DNA of 64,000 nt from Struthidea cinerea (Eukaryota > Chordata > Aves > Passeriformes > Corcoracidae): contig VZTI01002061.1 in the NCBI GenBank assembly GCA_013397865.1, positions 121,722 to 185,721 of the forward strand, read 5' to 3'. Shown here in pieces: positions 13,866 to 25,219 of this stretch. Positions within the stretch are counted from its first letter, which is position 1, and each line of letters opens with the position of its first letter. The notes below the pieces were generated by a model. That model worked only from the letters and a program-made list of their open reading frames with translations. It was not told the DNA's origin and made no database searches. The translations under genes were made by a program, and so were the position numbers.

Positions 13866-13959
13866 GCCCCAAACCCTACAGGTGTGATTACATAAGTTAC
13901 ACACACGTGTGTGTAACTTATGTAATCACACCTGTAGGGTTTGGGGCTTTTTTTTTTTT
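13853..13959. repeat. Perfect palindrome joining the two direct repeats
   Basis: The sequence is an inverted repeat with no spacer, centred between 13906 and 13907 at ACACAC/GTGTGT. Each arm is 41 bases of unique sequence plus a 12-base homopolymer, 53 bases in all: an A run then GCCCCAAACCCTACAGG on the left, its exact complement on the right. The left arm is an inverted copy of 13304-13355, the beginning of copy 1. Confidence 0.95.
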
Positions 13960-14320
13960 GAGAAGCGTTGTCATTATTGACGAAGATGCTACTTACTTGC
14001 AGAAGTCCTACAAATGCAACAAACTAAACCACACATTTGGATGGGAAAGCGGAAATCAGCAGGACATGAAACACTGCCACCACCAGGGAATCCAACTTTC
14101 TCAGCAGCATGCTGTTCTGGAAGTCCATTAACTGGCATTTAGCAGATTTAAAACACAGTAGGGCATTCTAAAATTAAGAGGTAGTGCAGAGACATTATAC
14201 ACGAGAAGAGCCAGTACTGACCTGCCTGCTCTAGACACACAGAGGTAGCACCAACCTCCACAACTGGGACAAAGCAACCAGATCTCTGCTTGCAGAGATA
14301 TAATCAACACTGTAATTAGG

Positions 14321-14351
<31 letters not shown>

Positions 14352-14467
14352 TTTGCTTGTTGTTTGGGCCATACAGAGTCTACCACACCTATTAGAGATC
14401 AGTGACGCAGGCTTGGTGACGTTTTTTTAATTTACCACTTTTCTGTAGCCAACCTAAAAAAAAAAAA
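13907..14467 (+). repeat. Direct repeat, copy 2 (561 bp)
   Basis: Near-identical to 13304-13865. It begins at the palindrome centre and ends in a 12-A run, after which the sequence (GGCACCACAAAAGG) leaves the repeat. Unlike copy 1 it is not followed by an inverted copy of its own start. The near-identity means a very recent event or an assembly artefact. Confidence 0.95.
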
Positions 14468-14663
14468 GGCACCACAAAAGGTCAGGTAAACCATTAAACT
14501 TCAGGTAAGCCATTTTCACTGAGGTGGCACAGTTACAGCACAGCAGCGCTTCACAATCCCAAATGAAACGAGCCTTTCTGCCTCACATGTGAGTTACAGA
14601 AAATACCACTCATGAAATGAACCACGTCATAATGGTGGGAGCCCCTCTGTGTCTGTCTGCCTG

Positions 14664-14728
14664 GAGGATCTGCAGTTGTAGTTGTGTGTAATGTGAGGAT
14701 CTGCAGTTGTAGTTGAGGTGTGTAATGT
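14664..14728 (+). repeat. Two-copy tandem duplication, about 31-34 bp unit
   Basis: The unit GAGGATCTGCAGTTGTAGTTG followed by TGTGTAATGT occurs at 14664-14694 and again at 14695-14728, where it carries a 3-base insertion (AGG). Confidence 0.85.
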
Positions 14729-16057
14729 ACAGGCTCCTTGTTCACACCCCATTGTTTAAACACTGGGCCGGTTCATGGAGATCTGCTCGCGGTGCAGAAC
14801 GCCATCACCCCCAAACCCCACAGCCACCAGCAATAACACCACCTCCTACGCATCTCCTCAGTGAAAACGACACTGCAAATGCGAGAGGCTTTAACAACAC
14901 AAGTCCCAGCTTTTGCAACTTGAGAAATCACAAAAAAGTCATTAAAAAAATCCCTAATGATGCAGGTACATTGTTCTTTCTAGCTGACGTACCTAAGCAA
15001 CAAATTGCTGCTCCAGGCAGCGGAGCACTGATCTTATCACTCCTGGCAATGTTCTTCAACCCTGTCACGTTCTGCACCCAACCTTCCTCCCCACTTCATT
15101 GTTTTCAAGTATTTTCCCCCTCTGCTTTATGTGAGCTGCCAGCTGTGCCAGCCCTCTTGTGAAGCAACCACACATACACCAACCTAAAAGCTAAAATAAC
15201 TCCCATTAACAGCAGTGAGAATGCTTTGGGATAGTGCCCATGCACATTTTCATCACTGCAATACAGTAGGTGCTAGTTCCAGTAAACATTGCATTTTCTA
15301 CCCTCCTAAGACAATGCTGAAAATGGGGGAAAAAAGGAAAAAAAAAAAGAAGCAGTAACTGTTGGATTAGAGTTTATAAGAGGAAATGTATGCTGCAACA
15401 CCAGCTGACAACTGGGGAGCTGAGCTGTGTTCAGATTAGTGAGCTACATAATAGTGGTGTTTTGCTAAATAAAGGAAAAAAAAAGGCTAGGATTTTTATT
15501 TAGTTGCTCCAGGCAAACAGCAATTCAGATAATAATAATAATTTTCTCATGTATGTCCTATTATAGCACCACAGACATTCCCTCCCTCCCAAAATTCTGT
15601 GCAAAGTTATTAATACATTTTCACCTAGCCCAATAACAAATAGAATTATTCATGGTAAGGCCAGTCATTCATGGAGTGAAAAGTATAACACTACATAGGA
15701 CACTTTTTTGGGTAGAAAGCAGCTTACAGAGACACAGTTTTCTTTTTCCTGAATCAAGAAGAACGAGCTTACATACAAGATTATCTTTTTAGTTAGTAGA
15801 CACAGGCACAATTGCAAATCTAAGTGGCAGTAAGCAAGCAATCTCTCCTATCAGCTCTCCCAAAATTATTTTATCTCAGTCTTCAGACTGAAGTTGTTCT
15901 CCCTCTCAACCTTCCAGAAGCTTGGACAACTGCAAAGTGCTCCAGAGTTCATGACTCAGCCCACACATTTAAGGAATCACAAGGTATCCGAGGAGAGGGA
16001 AGAACGGCAACTCTTTTCCCTTATTAGAAAATGCAAGAAAACTTTTATTTCCCGCCA

Positions 16058-16111
16058 GTTAGCAGAAATTGTTGCAGAAATTGTTAGCAGAAATGTTCCT
16101 GTTAGCAGAAA
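16058..16111 (+). repeat. Imperfect tandem repeat of GTTAGCAGAAATT
   Basis: Four diverged copies of about 13 bases (GTTAGCAGAAATT, GTTGCAGAAATT, GTTAGCAGAAATG, then after TTCCT GTTAGCAGAAAC). It is a small minisatellite-like patch in non-coding DNA. Confidence 0.75.
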
Positions 16112-19019
16112 CCTTGCTGAAGATGCAAAGGCCTTTTATCCTCCACAGCTGACTGAACCTTACAACTGTTTTTCTACTCTGACTTTTCCTGTAAGGGCAG
16201 ATCCCTGTGATGAAGATCAAGTAGTCTCTTCCTTCTCAAACAGGGGTAAAAATGCTTTGGAAACCCCTCTTGAGGTCACAACAGCACTTTCATAGGGCAA
16301 GGGCTGCAGGAGGGTGACACCCTAGCAGGAAGGTGACAGTCTTTAGGGACAACACACTTTATATGCTGGACATCAAGCTTTTGGTTCCCACATATTATTT
16401 ACATAGTCTGATTAATATTTTACCATTCACATACCAGGATACTTATTACAGATGGTAACTCCCTCAGTATTCATAAAAAAACACCAAACAAACCAAAACA
16501 ACTTATAAATCAAATATAATAAAATACTTCTACTCCTCATGCTGAATTTTTAATTATTATTTAGCCTATGTAAAGTTTGTTCCAAAGCAGAAGAGTGAAG
16601 GAGGACACTTTAAAGCCAGCAGCAAAGGATCCCGTTCAATAAATGCAAGAGCTTACTGCCACCAAAAGGAAAACAGTGGGATTACTCCACATGGAAAGGA
16701 ACTATGACCAGTGGTCTAATACTGTAAATGAAACTTACGTAAGAAGCAGACATATTTGGTGTTTTAATCAGGATCAGATAACCTTTGAAAAACCCAAAAA
16801 AGCTGGGGGGTGAGAATTTGCAGAAGCTGATCTCCCCCAGTTTCGCAACGTTTTGCAGCCTTAAGGGACAGAAGGCTGGGAAGGATGAAGGCAGAGGGCA
16901 AAAAACAATTAACAGAACAACATTGAAATTGTATCATTCTCCAGGGCCAGTCTTCCTAGGGCTTTGTTCTGCCTTCCAGGATATTCCACACAAAAAAATT
17001 AGATTTATTTTTCAAAGTAAATTTAATAAAGAAACATGATTTCACAACAAAACAAATTTGGCATTTTAGAAAGAGGCCAGCTGATTCATGCATATTCAGC
17101 AGACCGATGGACAACAAGGGAAACAGCTGCAAGAAGTAGATCATAATGACATCTTTAATAAACATAAACCCAGGATTACTCTCTATATAATCCAGGGGGG
17201 AAAAAATTAAATATCTTATTGCTGCAGTAAATATGATAGACTTTTGTGGCACTTATCTCCACGCTTTGCACAGGTGGAATGCAGAAACGATCACCTTACT
17301 TATGCTCAGCTCCAGTGAAAGCAAGAGACTGATTTGTGGTCCAGATCCACGTTTACTGCTTAGAAGACATGAACTACTACCGCAATTAAGCCACAAGGGC
17401 AATGAATCTCTCTGCTTCTAGACTTTCTATTGTTTTCCTGCTGTTTGCTCCCCTTCCTCCACCACCCACAGGAGGAAGGAAAAAAATGAAACCACAAAAA
17501 GGTAACAAAGATGTATTTTTTCCCCAGCTTTTGTAATTTAAATAAGGTAGATTTTTCACAATTAATTAAGTATCAAAACTGGAGTAGATATGCTCAGAAA
17601 TTCATATGGCAATTGACAAGGAAGGGAACAGGCAGATCTTGCAGTAGGTTTTGCTTCTTCAAGTGCTGAGGAGACACCAGCACCCAAGAGGTGTGTCCAA
17701 AGACCACAATGTTGTAAGCACAGAGGATCACCTCTGAAGTTTGCTGCTATCAGCAAATACAGCGTGACACAAGAACCCTCCAGGTTTCAAGTCAGGGAGA
17801 TACTAAAACAGGAAGAGAAGTTTAAGCCTCCCTCCTTCCAAAGCACAGTCCTAATACCAACCTTTCCCCCCCCCAAAACTGGCAGGTGTGAAGGAAACAG
17901 GGACCTCAGAGTGACCAGAAAGCCAAGCGGTCCTTTTAGGATGCTCTAGGGCACAGATCCTGAAAGTACCCATGGAACTTGGGTGTCACTTCCTTCGGGT
18001 TACCCACTAGAAATGAGTCCCCCCAAAATCCAGGCACACTCGACATGAAGCTGCACCTGCACAAAGCAGTTTGTGCATCGCTTAGCCCAAAACTCCAGCT
18101 GTAAAGCTGCACTACACGAACTTGAGTTATTTCACAGAAATTTCTCCCATGAGGAGATGAGAGCAGCCACGGAGACCATGAGACACTCCCTGACAACAGT
18201 GAGATGCTAATTTATGCTGGAAGGTGTGAGTGACCTCAAAAGACCACAACTGCTGCCAGTTTTGGCTCTTAAAGCAGAGAATGTGACGCCCTCTCCCCAA
18301 CAGATCCTCACCCTCCTAAGCTCTGTGCCTGTTTTACAGCAACGGGCGGGTGAATGTCCACAGAACTTCAATCCCCTGTGTCTTCTGGGACCTGAATTAA
18401 CGTCATATTCGGAGTGTGACATCTCAATGGTGCTTGAATGAAAGTTGTGTTTGAGAGGAGGGAAAGAAAAAAGCCCACAGACAAAACCAGAGAGCCCTAC
18501 AAGAATCAGTCTCTGTGATTCAGCTTTCATGGTAGGCTTTTCAGGGCATCATATGAATCTGATCATTCACTAAACAACAGAATCTTCATAAAAGCAGAAA
18601 GCGAGTGAGATCATCCTCATCAAATTCCAAATCTCTCAATTATATTTAAAACTACCGACCAGGTTCATAAATCTGGTCAAATCAAGCCTCGGATTTACCC
18701 ACAAGGTGGCAGTGGCCATCCAAGGTTTTAATACCTGGAGGCTCCCTGAGCCACATGGAGCCGCCGGGAGCTAAACTACGCTTTTCACTGTGAACGGAGA
18801 CCAAAAAGCTCCATTATGGGGAAAAATATCTTCTCCCTTACACATAAAGCAAAATCTGTTGACTAAGTAAGATGGCTTGCTTCATAATTAGCTGTGCTTT
18901 CCCCAAAACGCTATTTTTTTACAAGAAAACTGCAGTTCTTCTCAGAAAGTAACAGGTACTTATTTTCATGTCACCTTTCCCCCTGCTCCTGCTCCGGAGG
19001 AGTGGCCGGAGAGCCCGAG

Positions 19020-19285
19020 GCACAGAATCACAGAATGAGATGAGCTGGAAGGGACCCACAAGGAACATCGGGTCCAACTCCCGGTCCTGCACAGGACACC
19101 CCGAGGGTCACACCCTGTTGCCTGAGAGCGTTGTCCAAACACCTCCTGAGCTCTGTCAGGCTTGGTGCTGTGACCACTGCCCTGGGGAGCCTGTTCAGTG
19201 CCCAGCCACCCTCTGGCTGAAGAATCTTTTCCTGACATCCAACCTAAACCTCTCCTGACTCAGCTTCAGGCCGTTCCCTCGGGTC
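19020..19285 (-). mobile_element. Truncated CR1 LINE, 3' end fragment
   Basis: On the plus strand it begins with CACAGAATCACAGAATGAG followed by GCTGGAAGGGACCCACAAGG and GGTCCAACTCC, the reverse complement of the typical 3' end of avian CR1 retrotransposons, whose 3' end carries short octamer repeats of the ATTCTATG/ATTCTGTG type. Further matches to the family are CTGGGGAGCCTGTTCAGTGC and the TGGTGCTGTGACCACT region. The element therefore lies on the minus strand, 5' truncated as usual, and ends about 260 bases short of COMMD1 exon 1 within its first intron. Confidence 0.92.
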
Positions 19286-19353
19286 TTGTTTCGGCCTCCC
19301 CCGCACCGGGCTGTGCCCGCTCGGGGATGGAGCCGGAGGTGTCACCGCGGACC

Positions 19354-19387
19354 GGGCAGGGCAGGGCAGGGCAGGGCAGGGCAGGGC
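19354..19387 (+). repeat. (GGGCA)n repeat, G-quadruplex-prone
   Basis: Six tandem GGGCA units and a closing GGG in the GC-rich start of COMMD1 intron 1, about 160 bases downstream of the exon 1 donor. On the transcribed RNA (minus strand) it reads as CCCTG repeats, so the G-rich strand is the template strand. Confidence 0.85.
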
Positions 19388-19544
19388 TCGGGGTCCTGCA
19401 CCAGCAGCACCCGCGGCTGCGGCGGCACCCACAGCCCCGCGGAGCAGGGGATGCCGGACACCCGGCGGGAGGGAGGCCGATGGAGCGGCTTCCCCCAGAC
19501 CGCGGCCCGTCCCCCCGCAGCGCCCCGGGCCCGCGCCGCGGTAC

Positions 19545-19739
19545 CTGGAGGAGGCCGCCCATCTTGGCACGCAGAGCGCGGAACTCCTCCGGCGGCGCCT
19601 CGGGGTAGATCTGGCCGCGCAGCAGCTCCTCGGTGATGTCGGCGTTGCCGTGGAAGGCGGCCTGGGCGATGCCGCTCAGCAGCGCGCTCAGCGGCCTGGA
19701 GCCCTCGGGCGGCGGCGGCGGCGGCTCGGGCGCCGCCAT
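19545..19739 (-). CDS. COMMD1: COMMD1 (copper metabolism domain containing 1), exon 1 only
   Basis: Exon 1 encodes 65 residues from the ATG at 19739-19737 to the donor CTCCAG/GTAC at 19545/19544, in phase 0. The segments FHG...ITEELLRGQIYP and PEAPPEEFR correspond closely to the N-terminal region of vertebrate COMMD1 (MURR1). That protein is a scaffold of the CCC (COMMD/CCDC22/CCDC93) complex which directs endosomal sorting of copper transporters and helps terminate NF-kB signalling. The bird protein has a proline-rich start (PEPPPPPPEG) that is longer than in human. Exon 2, carrying most of the remaining N-terminal domain and the start of the COMM domain, was not found between 1 and 19544, so the gene continues off the left edge. 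Human COMMD1 also has a very long first intron. Start choice rests on alignment with the human N-terminus; a longer upstream open frame exists but reads through promoter-like sequence. Confidence 0.92.
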
Positions 19740-20050
19740 CGCGGGCAGGGCGCGACCGGGGTACGGCGGCCGCGCGGGGACAGCCCCCGCCGCAACGCGC
19801 GCGGCGCCTTCCCGTGGGGATGAGCGGGATCGTGCTCCAGGCGGGCCGGCTGTGGCCACCCAACCCCGCTTGTGGCCACCCAGCCCAGCTTGTGGCCACC
19901 CAGCCCCGCTCCCGGCAGCGCGGAGAGCACCGGCCCCAGCAGCCACACGCAGTTTATGGAACGCAAACCTGCGGGCCACGTACCACCGAGTCAGGGCACG
20001 CCGAACTCGGGACTCGCCGAACTGTCCCCGGCGATTTCATGCAATAGGTG
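19740..20050 (-). promoter_or_regulatory. CpG-rich promoter/5' region of COMMD1
   Basis: Strongly GC-rich, CpG-dense sequence immediately upstream of the COMMD1 start codon; the density falls to background by about 20050. No TATA box was seen. It contains a three-copy 20-bp tandem repeat (19851-19910). The transcription start is not determinable by eye. Confidence 0.7.
19851..19910. repeat. Three-copy 20-bp tandem repeat in the COMMD1 5' region
   Basis: The unit TGTGGCCACCCAACCCCGCT occurs three times head to tail (19851, 19871, 19891) with two to three substitutions between copies. TGTGGCCACC is exact in all three and contains the palindrome TGGCCA. It lies 110-170 bases upstream of the start codon. 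Confidence 0.92.
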
Positions 20051-21239
20051 AAAGGTGTCTGATTGAAGAAGTAAAGAAACACCCCCCCAACCAAGCCCCA
20101 ACTACATTAATCAGAAGCTAATAGCAATCACCTGACTGGGTACAACAAATCTCCGCTTTTCGAACTGCTTTTTCACGAAAAAAACTCCATTTCACTACTC
20201 ATGTATTTTAAGGAAACTTCCACAGGCTCTGCCCTCCATCCTTTGCTGAAAGATGCAGAGTTGACTACAAGATATGGGCCAGTTAAAACAAAGGTACTAA
20301 TAAAGATCAAGTGTTTTCTCTGTGCACTATTTTATACAAATTTCAGTATTAAAAAGCATTAAAATGCTTTGCATATACAAACATATACTGTCACAAAAGA
20401 GAGTGTGTGCTCTCAAAAGAGGTGCCTGCAGAGCTTTCTTCTGTTAATACTACAGTGGTATTATTTACCTCCTGATTTCAATCATTTAAACCCTTCATAG
20501 CTGCACTCTTTCTTATGACATAAGAGAAAAATCATGTCGGCAGAAAGAGAAAACATAAGTTTATGATCAACTTGATGTGTTCTGCCTCATTCTTTCTTCT
20601 GTTCTGTAGGCAAAGAACAGGCAAAGAACAAGTTGCCCTTGCATGGGGGGCAGCACGGAGTACCTCTTGAAGCTCGAGGAAGAATTAACAGCAAACACAT
20701 CTAAAAGTTTCTTCCACTGTCTCCATTCATTTGGACAGCATTTTAAATGTCCTCTTTAGCCAGTGGTATTTGGATTAAACAACATCTTTAGAAGCTTTAA
20801 AGAATCTGGAGATACACAGGAGTTTCTTTCAATGGCTAGGAATAAATACATAGGATGAGAAACTTAAATCCATTTGGGTACAGTCCACCATTGCTCATAT
20901 TTTAAAAGAAAAGGGAGCAGGGTAGGAACTCTTCCTGGCTTATCCATATGACAATGGAACACAAAGTAAAATTTCTCTCTGGTTTGAGTTTCGGTCCCTC
21001 GATGATGTGCTTTCTTCTGCTGCAACCTGAGGTACGTCCTTAAGTTCTACGAGCAGTGCTGGTTCACTAACTTAGGCTGAGGTACAAATTTGTTCTTGTA
21101 ATTGCTTTTTCTTCTCAGATCTCAGCGTCCTCAGTGCCTTGCATGAATATGGCAAAACAAATCTGGTGCCAAGCGTGTGTCTTGACTTCAAAAACAGCAT
21201 AGAATTACTCAGAATGCACATGGCAGCAACCAGCAACCC
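20051..21239. other. Intergenic region between COMMD1 5' end and CRLS1 3' end
   Basis: About 1.2 kb of AT-rich sequence with no coding exon seen. COMMD1 and CRLS1 are both on the minus strand, so CRLS1 transcription runs toward the COMMD1 promoter. The left part may hold 5' UTR of COMMD1, the right part extended CRLS1 3' UTR. Confidence 0.6.
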
Positions 21240-21257
21240 GTGTTTTTAAGAATGTCA

Positions 21258-21263
21258 TTTATT
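21258..21263 (-). terminator. Candidate CRLS1 polyadenylation signal
   Basis: AATAAA on the minus strand (TTTATT on plus), about 232 bases downstream of the CRLS1 stop codon. It would end the transcript near 21240. Longer alternative 3' ends are possible. Confidence 0.6.
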
Positions 21264-21494
21264 TGTTTTTGTAAACAACCTCATTTTTAAAGAAATTAAA
21301 AAGACATTGAAAAGTCTCTCTCTACATATATACACAGTACATGTTCAAATTTCACTTCATTGTGATGCCATGGTTTAAGCAGAAAAACAAAGAGTGCTTT
21401 GATCCAAAACTCAGCTGCAATACCACCACCTCTGGGGGCACGGCATCTTCCTGCCCCTCCCAGGAACACTTCATTTTTTATCACCTGCACCACT

Positions 21495-24400
21495 TCATTT
21501 GTTCTTGATCACCTGGACAGTTTTCCTGCCGTAGTGGTAATAGCTGTAGGCAGATGTCACCGTTGTGAAAGCTGTGATGCACCTTTGGGGAAAAGAGCTC
21601 CTCTAAGTCATGTGGGTCTACAGACAATATAAAAAGTGGTATTTTTTTTTTTAAGCATCTGTTTTTAACAACACAGCCAAGAACCATGCTCCACAAAAAT
21701 GCAGTTTACAGTTTATATATGCTGAAATTTGGGGCTAAGGGGAGGATTAGATAAACAAAGGATCTGCCATCCAGTGGTAAGCAGCATGCTTCAGTGGAAC
21801 TGCATACTAGGACAAATTTTCACCACACCAGCACTTGTTTTAGAGAAGGGAAAACAAAAGATTCAGCATTTGCAGCCTACATAACTTTTACCAGCTTGAG
21901 AACTGACAAGATATAAGAAATTATATCCTTTATAGTGTGAACAGGGAGCACTCAAATCACTCAAGACTTGAACTTACCATTTTTACCAAGTTCCAAAGCT
22001 AAAGGACAAGTTCTTGCTTCAGCACCTTTTGTTTCCTTCCCAGACCACAGCTATCCCTAAATTAGCAGTGCTCATCTGTGTGAAAGGCTGACACCACCCC
22101 TGAGGTGGGAGTCACTGCTACAGCCCTGCCTGCCCCTCTGTTCCCCCCTGCCCTCCCTGGGCACTCTCCCAGGGAGTTTCTGAGAGTATTCACCGCAGAG
22201 CACCCTGGAGAATTACACCCAGATGCAATTCTAGGTCTTGTTTTACCACCAGGATGAAAAACCACAGACTGTTAAGATCAAGGTTCACTCATAGCTCCTT
22301 AAACACTCCTTGGTTTGGGTTGGTGGTTTTGGTTTACTTGGTTTGGTTGGGGTTTTTTTTTTTCCCTAGAAGACAGGTAACACTGGATTTCGCACTACTT
22401 TAGGTTACTAAGTAATTCTGTCATCTGCTGGTCAGAACTCTTACCTAACAGCTCAGGAACAATAACTGCACTTGTAACATCTGCAGCCAGCTGCAGTTCA
22501 GACTCAGATCAGTTCAGATCAGCAGTGACAGTGAAAGGAACAGCACTACTTAAGGAGGCAAGCTCCTATATGCCTGTTCCCATTCCATCCCTCCCCTTCC
22601 TTCCTAGAGTCCAGCAGAAATCACCATTTCTCCACGTGCTTTTCAAAGAGGCTGCAGAAAGCTGGATTTTGAGATAGCAGGTACAATATAAAGAAAAAAT
22701 AAGAATGGCTATTTTTACTGATCCCAAGGTTGATTTTTCAGGGACACTTATGGCATGAACAAATGAGGAATCCACACAGCCTTTCTTCCAGCTCCTTTCT
22801 TCTCTAAAACATAAACTGATCTAATTAATGTTTTGACTGTGTACCATGTCTATCCCAAAGACTTGTTTCTAAGCTATTATTTCTGGATCTTAACTAGTTT
22901 CATGTGACCACTTTTTGCTTGTGTAGTAAATTAAGCACCAATAAATATCTAATTCTGGTGTCATTTAAGACTAAAGGTGTAAAAGTTCAGGCATATGGGC
23001 TTATTACATCTTTTGGGCACAGTTTTTTTTGTTCCACACAAATTAATCTCAATTACCAGTTTCTTTAGGAGCAGATTAAATTATCTGGGGAAAAAAAATA
23101 AGACATTAGTTACCATAATGTCTGCAGATATATGCTGTCCACATAATTGAAAACAGGAGCTGCTAAAGAAGCTGCCACCAAAATCAGCTGAACTGCTGTG
23201 TTCATCTGAAAAAAGCAAAATAGGAATTATGAGAAACACGAAGAAGTACAGTGCAAGGAATACCAACATACACTTTTATCACTGCTTTAAGAATTAGCCC
23301 ACATAAAGAAAATTTATTTTAAAATCTCCTTTAGTGAAGCATTTCATACTCTCAAAATCAGCACGTGCTTTGACAAAGTATAGCTGCAAACCCTTCAGGA
23401 TCTATGTAAATTGCCTCCAAATTAGTTGGACTAATTTGAAACCGTACTCAGCAGTAGTGGTAAATTATCCCCACCCTCCAAACCACACAACGCCCCAAGT
23501 ACCGAGGAGTTATCTTTAGCAATGAGTTACTGCTCTTACCTTGCTAATGAACGTTGGTTTTAATTGTGCAGTAGCGTAACAGGGGTTAAAATACCGACTC
23601 AGTGTTCTCTATTGGGGGAGAAAAGAGGAAAAAAAATATGCAATCCTCATACATTCCATTTGTTATACCTGCTCACACGATACAGAAAAGGCAGCTGTAG
23701 CACTAAAGAACTGCACTGCTCTTTTGTGAGGTTTATTACATGTTACACACAGGAAAAAAGTTATCAGTACCTCTGACTTATCTTTAGAAAACGTATTTTA
23801 TGAAACGCTGCCCTGCTCAGAAATCTCTCTGGCAAAAGACCATCTTGTAGCCATCAAGTCTCAAGATGAAAAATCTCTTGGCCACAGCTTTGCTAAAAGC
23901 TTCCTAATTTATTTTTTTTGTTATGATTCCATGTTTTTAACGCTGTGCACTCACCGGTGGAGAAAGAGTTTTGTATCGCACGTAAAAAACAGCAGCGATG
24001 AGCGCCGCATCCCGCAGGATAATCATGGAAGTCAGTGGAACTGGAAGATCAAGCCAACACCAGCCAGTGAAAAATGGTGTCCGTGATTAAAGGTAAAATA
24101 CAACCAAAAGAGCAGAAAACATGCAGCAAGATAAAAGAACCACTCCTGAATTCTCCTGAACGAGTTCTAGGCATCACTGAGGATGTTTAACACAACCCCT
24201 GAAAGGGTTTAAGCTGAAGTCTTAAAACAATCCAGTCCCTGAGAAACAATTTTATACAACTACTATTTTTGCTTTAAAGAAAGTGCATTTAAAAATGGCT
24301 GTATATGTCAGTTGTTTAAGTATATGGCAGCACTTGCTTTCTGTAGGGTCCTTTGGGAAGTATTTAATAGGAGCAAAGAGCAACTGGCAAAGTAAGAGTT

Positions 24401-25219
24401 CTCCAAGAGATACACAGTTTTCCTTCCAGAAACACAAGAAACGTTGCTACACATAAATTGACCTTCTTCACCTTATCTAGTACACACAGCTGCCATTTCC
24501 TCACCTGGGATAAGGTTTGCACAAGTTAGGCTCACGTAGAGCACGCTGATGAGAATTTTATCCGCTAGGGGATCGAGAGCACTTCCCAGAGCTGATTTCT
24601 GATTAGCCCAGTTCCGTGCAATAAATCCGTCCAGCTAGGAAAACCAAAATTCAACAGCTCTCTGTTAGAAGAGTATGAACCAAAATTGGTGGTGCCCGCT
24701 ACTGTTACAGAGATATTTAATGAATAACATCAGGTAAAACAGCGGGTTTAACTATGACAAAATGTGATACCTCCTAGCTGATACTTGTATCACAAAAACA
24801 GATCACCTGGTGGCACTGAGCGGCCAATGCCCACCTGGGGCTGGTCAGGGAGCTCTGACCTCCCCCTTTCCTCCATTAGCATTAAGTCCCCTTTAGGCAC
24901 CTGCAAATCCCTTCGCAACACCACAAAGGACATACACAGCATTCCTAGAAATCAACAAATATAAAAATGAATCTGTTTTATCCATTTCCACTCTACATTG
25001 AAGTCTAGGTTTCAATGCACGTCCACGGGATCACCGTGAGCCCGCTGTCCCCAAAGCCTTTCCAAACTGATGCAGACATACCAGGTCCGTCACGCCAGCC
25101 AGGACAAAGACACCAAGTGCAACGCTGAAATTCTCTTCAACAATCAAATAGCCTAAAACTGGCGCCAGACCCATTCTCGCCATGGACAGGATATTTGGGA
25201 TGGTCCAGGGGTTTTCATA
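21495..25219 (-). CDS. CRLS1: CRLS1 (cardiolipin synthase 1), exons 2-7, 5' end in gap
   Basis: Cardiolipin synthase joins CDP-diacylglycerol and phosphatidylglycerol in the mitochondrial inner membrane. Coding exons by homology, splice sites and phase: 25082-25219, 24505-24634, 23955-24040, 23540-23608, 23114-23205, 21495-21582; together 603 nt or 200 residues plus stop (human protein about 301). The CDP-alcohol phosphotransferase signature D-G-x2-A-R-x8-G-x3-D-x3-D is intact in the 24505-24634 exon (DGFIARN, then ALGSALDPLAD). Hydrophobic helices follow (for example LIAAVFYV and LILVAASLAAPVFN) and the C-terminus YSYYHYGRKTVQVIKNK matches the family. The N-terminal mitochondrial targeting region, about the first 100 residues, is missing because exon 1 must lie in the N gap at 25433-26294. 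The visible first base is a splice acceptor, not a start. Confidence 0.96.

Larger units (their letters stand above)
14468..19019. other. Non-coding stretch, probable COMMD1 intron 1
   Basis: No coding exon recognised on either strand. A frame of 133 codons at 15894-16295 contains local repeats and resembles nothing known. Two small tandem duplications (14664-14728 and 16058-16111) are listed separately. The remainder is plain AT-rich non-coding DNA. Confidence 0.5.

Noticed and set aside
13304..13906. Possibility that copy 1 with its inverted ends is a DNA transposon with terminal inverted repeats
   Set aside because: The inverted end is absent after copy 2, there is no transposase frame or target duplication, and the breakpoints fall on homopolymer and palindrome, which fits template switching better.
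13238..14310. Duplicated small frames (plus 96 and 74 codons; minus 60 codons twice)
   Set aside because: Their identity comes from the DNA duplication. No protein similarity or codon constraint is visible.
15894..16295. 133-codon plus-strand frame
   Set aside because: No recognisable domain, and its middle is an imperfect tandem repeat. Expected by chance in 19 kb of intron.
1..19544. Search for COMMD1 exons 2 and 3
   Set aside because: No minus-strand frame resembles the COMM domain or the middle region of COMMD1, so these exons most likely lie beyond the left edge.
19198..20121. Overlapping long frames on both strands around COMMD1 exon 1
   Set aside because: Stop codons are rare in CpG-rich DNA. 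Only the frame at 19545-19739 (minus) matches a known protein and ends at a splice donor.
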